Assembly: GCA_046539045.1 (NCBI GenBank)
Contig: JBKHHU010000190.1
Location: forward strand, 1 to 6,406
Origin: JBKHHU01 sp046539045
Lineage (GTDB): Bacteria; Planctomycetota; Phycisphaerae; SM23-33
Reading direction: 5' to 3'
DNA: 6,406 nt
Part shown: positions 1 through 5,576 of the stretch, piece by piece
Layout: every line of letters begins with the position of its first letter
How positions within the stretch are numbered: position 1 is the stretch's first letter
The notes under the pieces: generated by a model
Database searches by the model: none
Told to the model about the DNA's origin: nothing
Seen by the model: the letters and a program-made list of their open reading frames with translations, nothing else
Made by a program: the position numbers and the translations under genes

Positions 1-29
1 AGGGGTTTATGGAGTTTCTCGAAGAAAAT

Positions 30-1697
30 TCAGTCCCAAGCCATTTCCCTGCCGTAGCCAAAGGAGGCCGGTTGGGTCGAGGTGGTGATTTTCCCCTCCG
101 AAAGACGGATCAGGTACATGTTGCCGACCTGGCCCGTAGTGATGTAATAGGACCCCGCCTGCACCTGCCCGAGTTCCCAGGGCTTGGTCAGGTATCTCTC
201 CTCATGGTAGGCATAGAAGTTCTTTATTCCGGGCGCGTTTGCGGGCAGGCGCTTGTATGCGCCCAAGTCCAGCAGGTCCTGATCGCTAACGATCAACCAT
301 TCCGGCCGGTTCTCCATCTCGTTGAGCTGTTCGAGGCTTTCGAACCGTTTGGGCAATCTGCCGAGATAGAGCTCAACCGGGCTAGGCTGCATCGCCGCAT
401 ATGGCCGGCCACCAATGAAGTCGTGACTGTCCCGGGCAAACAGCCGCATCTCCGATCGATCCGCTGTCTGCGCTTCTTCCGATAGAACATTCAGCCACAC
501 AAATGAGAACCCTACCATGGCCACGCAGAAAGCCATCGCCATGGCTCCCGGCTTTTTCCTGATCCACGACCAGACGCACAGGCCCAGCAGGAATGGTGCG
601 ACCATTCGCAGTGCTCCCAACGCAGTGGCTATGGGCCAGTCCAGAGGCATGGTCGGCAGGTCTTCGACGGGAGCCGTGGATGGTTCGTATCGGATCCAGA
701 ACAGGTTCAGCAGGACAACCAGCGCTGCCGCCGGCAGGAAAAACGCTGTTTGGAGTACGACCAGCAGTGGTCTGCGCGCCTGCTTGTCCACCATGTGCCT
801 GTCAACCAGCTTTGCTGCTCCCACACCGGCCAGCAGCGGGGCCAAGAGGAACGGAAGCACGCCTGCCCAGAAAACCGTGCTTGGGAAGAACCACACCGCC
901 GGCAGGACCGGTATCGCCACAGCGAGTCCGTTGCTCACCGGTGCCCCCGGAGCAAACCACTGCTCCCGCGAAGTTAGCAGCGGGAATAGAACTGCCAACA
1001 GCCATACCGGGAAGGCGGACCCCAGCACAATCGCCAGGATTCCCGCATCTTCAGTTTCCGCTGCGATCTGGAGCAGGAAGAAAACCGCAACAAGGCCCGT
1101 CACCAACAGCAGAACAAACGTAGCCTTGAGAGCCCATTCCAGGCCCCGCCGAACCCTCCCGCCGACTGCGGATTCATCGCTCCGGTATCGGCGCAGCCGG
1201 GCAAAAACGAGCAGTTCCAGCAGGCACAGCAACAGCAGCATGAGCAACTGCCCGAGCATCATCGGCGAAGCACTGAAACAGAAAAACCAGTTCATCGGCA
1301 TGGTGGCCCAGAAGCTTCCTGCTAACCATGCTGCCGTGCTGCCGCCCCATCGCAGGCCCAACCACCAGACCATTCCGGCAGAGAGGAAAGCAAACACTGC
1401 AGAGGGCAAGGTATAATTCCAGTCCGCATACGGCGGATCGGCCGGTTGCAGGCTCAGACGGATCGCCAACGCCTGGGCTCTGTCAGTCCATGACTCTACA
1501 TCAGGGACCCAGCGACCGTGCATTTCGGCCTCCACGGCCGACCATGAAGGTTCAAACGAAAGGCGGCTCCAACTGGTGGCGGATACTCCGACCACGGCTG
1601 CGGTTACGAGCAGGACGAAGAGCAAGCCACCCACGCGCCGCAGGGATCCGCGTCCGGCCGTTCCTGCCTCCGCTTTGTTTTGTACCGATTCTTCCAT
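30..1697 (-). CDS. Polytopic membrane protein, GT-C/ArnT-like glycosyltransferase relative
   Basis: An integral membrane protein of 555 residues when started at the ATG of MEESVQNK (position 1697). About ten hydrophobic segments are visible, near residues 22-42, 96-117, 121-137, 146-168, 190-213, 219-241, 256-295, 311-335, 355-377 and 385-405. A soluble, presumably extracytoplasmic tail of about 150 residues follows. The layout recalls GT-C lipid-linked sugar transferases (ArnT/PMT type): a short N-terminal tail, a first membrane helix, a polar loop, many helices, and a tail with a stretch (PSPVELYLGRLPKRFESLEQL, about 438-458) like the 'x-x-x-fYl.r...s..el' region of that family. The usual Asp-Glu after the first helix and the later 'tpD' Asp are not seen: the corresponding places read FEPSWSAVEAEM and FSASPMMLG. 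Donor and acceptor are therefore unknown and it may be inactive. The frame stays open to 1826, but that start would overlap the divergent gene and adds a non-hydrophobic, low-plausibility leader. No clear ribosome binding site precedes either start. The gene is certain; the family is tentative. Confidence 0.8.
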   Translation of the reverse strand: MEESVQNKAEAGTAGRGSLRRVGGLLFVLLVTAAVVGVSATSWSRLSFEPSWSAVEAEMHGRWVPDVESWTDRAQALAIRLSLQPADPPYADWNYTLPSAVFAFLSAGMVWWLGLRWGGSTAAWLAGSFWATMPMNWFFCFSASPMMLGQLLMLLLLCLLELLVFARLRRYRSDESAVGGRVRRGLEWALKATFVLLLVTGLVAVFFLLQIAAETEDAGILAIVLGSAFPVWLLAVLFPLLTSREQWFAPGAPVSNGLAVAIPVLPAVWFFPSTVFWAGVLPFLLAPLLAGVGAAKLVDRHMVDKQARRPLLVVLQTAFFLPAAALVVLLNLFWIRYEPSTAPVEDLPTMPLDWPIATALGALRMVAPFLLGLCVWSWIRKKPGAMAMAFCVAMVGFSFVWLNVLSEEAQTADRSEMRLFARDSHDFIGGRPYAAMQPSPVELYLGRLPKRFESLEQLNEMENRPEWLIVSDQDLLDLGAYKRLPANAPGIKNFYAYHEERYLTKPWELGQVQAGSYYITTGQVGNMYLIRLSEGKITTSTQPASFGYGREMAWD

Positions 1698-1816
1698 CCG
1701 GACAAAGCTACCGGCAGGCAAGTGGGCCCGCAAGCTCAAAGGTGGAAGCGAGTAGGCGCGGCGTGTATCATCGCAGCCGGAATCGTAAGCACGGAACAAA
1801 TCGGCCGCCGAATCCG

Positions 1817-2779
1817 ATGAAAGCACAAATGAGTCAGCGAATTACAAGACTTGCTCCATCCCCCACCGGCGCTCTGCATCTGGGCAATGCGCGAACGTTC
1901 CTGGTCAACTGGCTGATGGCCCGTCAGGCCGGCTGGCGGATCATCATGCGGATCGAGGATCTGGACACGCCACGGACCAAGACCTGGGCGACCAAAGCAG
2001 CACTCGAAGACTTGGAATGGCTCGGAGTCGACTGGGACGGCGACATCGTATACCAGTCGGATCGCACCGAGATCTACAACGATGCGCTGAACGAACTGAT
2101 CCGCAGGGACCTGGCATATCCGTGCGTGTGCAGCAGGAAGGACGTAGAGACGGCAGCCTCCGCCCCGCACGCCGAGGATGCGATGGTCTGCTATCCCGGA
2201 ACATGTCGCGGGAAGTACCGTGCGGCGGAACATGCTGTCGAGACAACCAACCGCCCTGTGGCGTACCGCGTTGTCACCGACGGCAAGACAGTTCGGGTGC
2301 ACGATCAGTTTGCCGGTGACTTCGAGTATGAATTCTCCAGGATCGGCGGGGATTTCGTGGTCTTTCGGAAGTCCGGGTTGGCTGCCTATCAGCTCGCGGT
2401 CACGGTGGACGACGCCGAAGCGGGGGTCAACGCCATCGTCCGCGGCGACGATCTTCTGGATTCGGCTGCCAGGCAGATCCACCTGCGTCATCTGCTGGGG
2501 CTCACACCGGAGGTGGAATACTGGCACCTCCCGCTTGTCATCGGTGAGGACGGCAGGAGGCTTGCCAAGCGCCACGGGGACACGCGCCTGAGCTACTACA
2601 GGGAGCACGGGACGCCCATCGAGCGTATCTGGGGGCTTCTGGGCTTCTGGTCCGGAGCGATCGACCGACGCCGACCGGCCGGCATTCAGGAGTTGCTGGA
2701 CAAATTCCGCCCGGACCGCATGCCGAAGGGACCGGCAGTGTTCACTGCCGAAGACGACCAGTTCCTGCTCAACGACTAG
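1817..2779 (+). CDS. gluQ: Glutamyl-Q tRNA(Asp) synthetase
   Basis: A paralogue of the glutamyl-tRNA synthetase catalytic domain that activates glutamate and attaches it to the queuosine at the wobble position of tRNA(Asp), a cytoplasmic tRNA modification. Numbered from the second ATG (1829), the protein has 316 residues, close to the family's roughly 300, and lacks the anticodon-binding domain of true GluRS. The class I signature is RLAPSPTGALHLGN (residues 7-20, HLGN equal to HIGH), followed by RIEDLDTPR (41-49). A zinc site is suggested by C99, C101, Y122 and C126 (CVC then CYPGTC), typical of GluQ-RS. IVRGDDLLDSAARQ (203-216) is the usual class Ic segment, and LAKRHGD (245-251) stands at the KMSKS position. 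The ATG at 1817 adds MKAQ; neither start has a clear ribosome binding site, so the choice is open. The frame is open upstream to 1328, but that part is antisense to the neighbouring gene and not family-like. The TAG stop lies at the edge of an inverted-repeat element. Confidence 0.95.
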   Translation: MKAQMSQRITRLAPSPTGALHLGNARTFLVNWLMARQAGWRIIMRIEDLDTPRTKTWATKAALEDLEWLGVDWDGDIVYQSDRTEIYNDALNELIRRDLAYPCVCSRKDVETAASAPHAEDAMVCYPGTCRGKYRAAEHAVETTNRPVAYRVVTDGKTVRVHDQFAGDFEYEFSRIGGDFVVFRKSGLAAYQLAVTVDDAEAGVNAIVRGDDLLDSAARQIHLRHLLGLTPEVEYWHLPLVIGEDGRRLAKRHGDTRLSYYREHGTPIERIWGLLGFWSGAIDRRRPAGIQELLDKFRPDRMPKGPAVFTAEDDQFLLND

Positions 2780-2937
2780 AGTGAGTGACAGAAGTAATTT
2801 CGTGGTTCAGCGTCGGCGAAAGCGTTCCTGACAAGGACGGCGATGCAGGCAATGCCGTAGCATTGCCGAAGCAGCCGGACGCAGGCAGGGACGATTGCAG
2901 CCGGCTGAACCGGAAAAGAGTTTTGTCACTCGCTCTA
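2777..2937. mobile_element. MITE-like inverted-repeat element flanked by TA
   Basis: A non-coding stretch of about 157 bp bounded by TA on both sides (2777-2778 and 2936-2937). Its ends are imperfect inverted repeats: GAGTGAGTGACAGAA (2779-2793) against TTTTGTCACTCGCTC (2921-2935), 13 of 15 matched, and both mismatches become G-U pairs in plus-strand RNA. Flanking bases extend the match to 18 of 21 (2773-2793 with 2921-2941). Further inside, GGTTCAGC (2804-2811) pairs exactly with GCTGAACC (2904-2911). The tip is a perfect 8-bp stem, GGCAATGC/GCATTGCC (2848-2855 and 2860-2867), with a CGTA loop. All arms share a centre near 2857. Size, terminal repeats and TA flanks fit a miniature element moved by an IS630/Tc1-mariner-type transposase, which is inference. 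A structured RNA or a repeated extragenic palindrome are alternatives. No protein is credible inside. Confidence 0.6.
2848..2867. repeat. Perfect 8-bp stem-loop at the tip of the element
   Basis: GGCAATGC, loop CGTA, GCATTGCC: an exact inverted repeat at the centre of symmetry of the surrounding inverted-repeat element. It would nucleate folding of the long hairpin in RNA or a cruciform in DNA. There is no T-run after it, so it is not a typical intrinsic terminator. Confidence 0.75.
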
Positions 2938-2950
2938 ATCGAGGTTCCAC

Positions 2951-2979
2951 TCGACACTGCCGCCACGGAGAGCTAGAAT
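2951..2979 (+). promoter_or_regulatory. Sigma70-type promoter for the aspartic protease gene
   Basis: TCGACA (2951-2956, 5 of 6 to TTGACA) and TAGAAT (2974-2979, 5 of 6 to TATAAT) are separated by exactly 17 bases. Transcription would begin near 2986 and give a leader of about 40 nt that contains the ribosome binding site at 3016-3021. The -35 box lies 13 bases after the right TA of the inverted-repeat element, so the protease gene probably has its own promoter rather than relying on read-through. The prediction uses E. coli consensus; housekeeping sigma preference in this organism is not known. Confidence 0.5.
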
Positions 2980-3015
2980 CCCGGAGTATTGCCCTTCCTG
3001 CTCATATTCTGGCTC

Positions 3016-3021
3016 GAGGTG
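3016..3021 (+). promoter_or_regulatory. Ribosome binding site of the aspartic protease gene
   Basis: GAGGTG lies four bases before the ATG at 3026. It is one of only two clear Shine-Dalgarno sequences in the window and supports that start, which also places a signal peptide at the N-terminus. Confidence 0.6.
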
Positions 3022-3025
3022 AACT

Positions 3026-4300
3026 ATGTCCCGCAGATTCTCTTCTCTGCTGAGCATCATCGTGTTTTCGGCTGCCACTGTCGCCGCTCAGGCCGAGCGA
3101 ATCATCGTCAATCCGGTCGGCAGCCCGACGATCGCCGCATCGTCCATTGATCTGCCCGAACTGCCCTTCCTGCTCTACAACGAAGACGGATCGGTCATTA
3201 CCGACGACGGCGTACCGGTAATCTATGACGCTTTCATTGATACCGGTGCCTCTTCCTTTGCCATCAGCTACCTCAGCGCTCGCGGCATGGAGTCCGAGGG
3301 GCTGCCATCGTTGGGCCTGGATGGAGTGCCCGAAGGAGAATTCGTCGGCGAGTTCACGGAGATCGGGATCGGCGGCGGAGAAACCGGCGATGTAACCCGG
3401 CCGTACGGGGTGAAGGTCCTCAACGGATTGGCCGGTACGGGTTACTCGGCGTCCACGAGCGACTTTATCGACTACGGACAGCATTCGCTCTGGGTGCGGC
3501 GGCAAGTCGGCGAAGGCGAGAGCCTGTACGGGCTGCTGTACGATCCCATCAACATAGTGGGCATGCCCGCAATTCAACAGCGGGTTCTGCATATCGACCC
3601 AACGAAGATGTACACCGAAGGCAGGCTCGGGGTAAACCTGCTGGAGCCGGGCTCCGGCAGCATTCCCTCGACCGACGTGACGCTTTCGGTGGAGATGCGC
3701 GATTATCTGGAGCTGACTACCGGCACGGCCGTGCCGTCATACGCCGACAACCCGATGCTCAAGAACATCACCCTCAAGCACGGCGACCTGGCCAGCACAG
3801 ACAACGAACTACTGTTGGACACCGGGGGCAGCAGTTCTTTCCTCTGCTTCGACAAGGCCCGGGCGATCGGGCTGATCCCGCCCCAATATTGCACGATGGA
3901 GCAGTTCATGGCGGAGTTCACCGGCACCATGGTGCCGATCGGCGGCGTGGGCGAGACGCAGTACCTGCCGATTGTGACGCTGGATGAGTTCTCGGTTCAG
4001 ACGGAGGAGGGGCATGTCCTGGTTTGGGAGAACGTGGAACTTCTCATCGTGGACGTTCCCGGGCTGCCCGGGGCGGTCGGGATGAATATGCTGACCGACG
4101 CGGTCACCATCGACAGCCTGGGCAGCATCACGGGCAGTTCGGAAGGGGCTTTTGACGCAATTGTGTTCGACAGCACCGACCCGGACCATGCCCATCTGCG
4201 ACTGGACCTGAACCACACCCTCCCCGAACCGACGACGCTTTTGCTTCTTTCGCCGGCTATAGTTCTGTTGAGGAGACGTCGCAGGCGTACAGACACCTGA
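3026..4300 (+). CDS. Secreted two-lobed aspartic protease with PEP-CTERM anchor
   Basis: A predicted exported aspartic endopeptidase of 424 residues. Residues 1-23 form a signal peptide (basic MSRR, hydrophobic core, AQA cleavage site). Two protease lobes follow. Lobe one has the catalytic motif DTGASSF at D72 and the hydrophobic-hydrophobic-Gly element NIVGMPAI near 176-183. Lobe two has DTGGSSSF at D265 and GAVGMNML near 349-356. Each lobe therefore carries the DTG plus hhG pair of the pepsin/retropepsin fold, and the two catalytic Asp would meet in one chain about 193 residues apart, as in pepsins. The C-terminus is a PEP-CTERM sorting signal: PEP at 400-402, a hydrophobic stretch 403-415 and a run of six arginines 416-421. 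The family is processed and anchored by an exosortase, so the protein should reach the outer surface or matrix. The substrate is unknown. It has its own promoter and ribosome binding site and stands alone between non-related genes. The protease assignment rests on motifs only. Confidence 0.85.
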   Translation: MSRRFSSLLSIIVFSAATVAAQAERIIVNPVGSPTIAASSIDLPELPFLLYNEDGSVITDDGVPVIYDAFIDTGASSFAISYLSARGMESEGLPSLGLDGVPEGEFVGEFTEIGIGGGETGDVTRPYGVKVLNGLAGTGYSASTSDFIDYGQHSLWVRRQVGEGESLYGLLYDPINIVGMPAIQQRVLHIDPTKMYTEGRLGVNLLEPGSGSIPSTDVTLSVEMRDYLELTTGTAVPSYADNPMLKNITLKHGDLASTDNELLLDTGGSSSFLCFDKARAIGLIPPQYCTMEQFMAEFTGTMVPIGGVGETQYLPIVTLDEFSVQTEEGHVLVWENVELLIVDVPGLPGAVGMNMLTDAVTIDSLGSITGSSEGAFDAIVFDSTDPDHAHLRLDLNHTLPEPTTLLLLSPAIVLLRRRRRRTDT

Positions 4301-4321
4301 ACTTCAGAACGTGAAGGAAGA

Positions 4322-4390
4322 ATGCGAGAGAAGCACGCGGACATACTGATCGTCGGAGGGTCTACGGGCGGTCTTCTTGATCGGAACTGA
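4322..4390 (+). pseudogene. N-terminal stub of an FAD-dependent oxidoreductase
   Basis: A 22-codon frame, ATG to TGA, with a purine-rich AAGGAAG (4314-4320) directly upstream. Its sequence contains ADILIVGGSTGGLL, which reads as the first beta strand and dinucleotide-binding Gly loop of the FAD-dependent oxidoreductases that usually begin 'aDvlVvGGstGGvaAA'. The similarity stops after the glycine loop: the next residues are DRN, then the tandem stops TGA TAA. No continuation is visible in the other two plus frames before the terminator. The best reading is the retained start of a gene whose body was deleted. It begins 21 bases after the protease stop, so it may once have been its operon partner. 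A functional short peptide or chance resemblance are alternatives. Confidence 0.45.
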
Positions 4391-4392
4391 TA

Positions 4393-4442
4393 AGACAAGA
4401 CCCCGCCGAGAATCACTCCGCAGCGGGGCCGGCACTTTGTCT
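4393..4442. terminator. Hairpin terminator between convergent genes
   Basis: CCCCGC (4401-4406) pairs with GCGGGG (4423-4428), with an inner GAG/CTC pair around an AATCA loop (4408-4418) and an outer AGACAAG (4393-4399) against CTTTGTCT (4435-4442). It lies between the plus-strand stop codons at 4300/4390 and the minus-strand stop at 4452. Read on the minus strand the stem is followed by TCTTGTCTTA, a moderately T-rich tail; on the plus strand the trailing ACTTTGTCTC is weaker. It probably serves both directions, mainly the minus-strand operon. Confidence 0.65.
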
Positions 4443-4451
4443 CAGGTCTGC

Positions 4452-5576
4452 TTAACGGTACCGCTTGTTTTCCTGGATGTAACGTCTTCGAACGAAATTG
4501 GAATGCCGGAAGATATTTTTCCGTAGTGCCTGATAGCCCGGAGTGTCCCAGTTGGAGTCGGGCGGGACGCATTCCTGAAGAAGCTCCTGGAATCCTTCTT
4601 CGGCCTCGCCCCACCGTTGCGCCTGTTCGTGGATCCAGGCTGCACGGTATTTCTTCATGACCATATCGATGTATTCGGACTGTGCGGTCCGGAACTCGGT
4701 GTGATCCTCCGGGTCACGCAGTTCCGGGGCGTCGAGGTACGCCAGATGCATCTTGTAGTTTCGGACGGTCCGGAACAGGTTGTTCGGCCGGAAGTTCCGG
4801 TTCTCGTACATGTTCTGGGCCTTCACCAGCCAGTCGTCTGCCAGCGAGGAAGAGACCTGCCGCTTGATCGGTTGGCGGATCATCTCCGGGATATCTTCTT
4901 CGACGCGTGGCGGCTGTCCGCGGAAGACGCTGCTCTTCTCCGCAGTGTCCGGCTGGAATGCGGCGAACAGGCCGATGCCGAGGAACAGAACCACCGATGC
5001 ACCCAGGATTCCTCCGTAGATGATCAACTTCTTCCGCCCCGATTCCTCTCGCTCCGCCTCGGCCAGCGCGATCTGGTCGGCGGCAGTGGTGGCTTTGCGG
5101 CGGGACTGGGCGCGGACCTCCTGCGGGTCGGCCGTCGGTTTCGGTGTGAAGCTTTCCTCGAGGGGCGGAGGCGGAGCCGGTTCGGCCGGTTCTTCCCCAC
5201 CGACCCCCACCACGGGCGGAAGGCCCTGACTTTCACGCCATGCGCGGACGGCCATGTCCGGATCATCCCCGGGGGCGACAAAGAGCAGTTCGGTCTGCTC
5301 ACCGGCGCCGCAGGTATCCCCGGTCTCCAGCACCACGGGTCGGTCCTTCTTATATCGCTTGCCGTTGATCCTCGTCCCGTTGGAGGAGAGATTCTCAACA
5401 ACCCAGCCGTCGTGAGTCAGTGTGAACTGCATATGCCGGCGCGAGGCGGTCTCTTCCCGCAGTTGGATGTCGGTATCCGCCGACCGGCCGATTACCATCA
5501 CACTCCGGCCCAACAGGAACCTCTCCCCCTCCTGCGGACCGGCAACCACCACCAATTCAGCCGTACCTACGGACAT
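4452..5576 (-). CDS. Membrane-anchored FHA-domain protein of the Tad pilus operon
   Basis: A 374-residue single-pass membrane protein. Residues about 5-100 form a forkhead-associated domain, which binds phosphothreonine peptides. The conserved residues are present: G30-R31, S45 with RRH (46-48), and the ENLSSNGTRING run (61-72). A Pro/Glu/Ala-rich linker (about 127-150) and a charged segment ending in RKK (181-183) precede one membrane helix (184-207). The basic flank predicts FHA inside and the C-terminus outside. The outer part (about 208-374) is helical, with segments around 245-282 and 298-335 that resemble TPR-like helices but match no family I can name. The start overlaps the upstream TadC-like stop by one base (TGATG) and has an AGGGAGGT ribosome binding site eight bases ahead, so translation is coupled. 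Context suggests it scaffolds or regulates pilus assembly downstream of a Ser/Thr kinase. The FHA call is firm; the role is inferred. Confidence 0.9.
   Translation of the reverse strand: MSVGTAELVVVAGPQEGERFLLGRSVMVIGRSADTDIQLREETASRRHMQFTLTHDGWVVENLSSNGTRINGKRYKKDRPVVLETGDTCGAGEQTELLFVAPGDDPDMAVRAWRESQGLPPVVGVGGEEPAEPAPPPPLEESFTPKPTADPQEVRAQSRRKATTAADQIALAEAEREESGRKKLIIYGGILGASVVLFLGIGLFAAFQPDTAEKSSVFRGQPPRVEEDIPEMIRQPIKRQVSSSLADDWLVKAQNMYENRNFRPNNLFRTVRNYKMHLAYLDAPELRDPEDHTEFRTAQSEYIDMVMKKYRAAWIHEQAQRWGEAEEGFQELLQECVPPDSNWDTPGYQALRKNIFRHSNFVRRRYIQENKRYR

Noticed and set aside
15..27. A TTTCT/AGAAA stem with a CGA loop just after the membrane-protein stop.
   Set aside because: Only five AT-rich base pairs without a T-run; too weak to call a terminator, and the window ends here.
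517..1416. A 299-codon plus-strand open frame opposite the membrane protein.
   Set aside because: It has a Ser/Thr/Arg/Ala-biased composition without domains, while the opposite strand encodes clear membrane helices.
1743..1771. A possible plus-strand promoter for gluQ: TATCAT at 1766-1771.
   Set aside because: The -10 match is fair, but the base run at the right distance (TGGAAG, 1743-1748) is a poor -35 and there is no extended -10, so the divergent spacer 1698-1816 cannot be assigned a promoter on either strand.
1736..2608. A 290-codon minus-strand open frame opposite gluQ.
   Set aside because: It is a shadow of gluQ with no protein family character; the plus strand carries all class I synthetase motifs.
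2898..2907. The perfect palindrome CAGCCGGCTG inside the element.
   Set aside because: A 10-bp GC-rich palindrome can arise by chance and overlaps the middle arm of the larger inverted repeat, so it is not reported as a separate site.
2785..2976. A 63-codon plus-strand frame across the inverted-repeat element.
   Set aside because: It lies almost entirely in the self-complementary element, has no ribosome binding site and no recognisable sequence.
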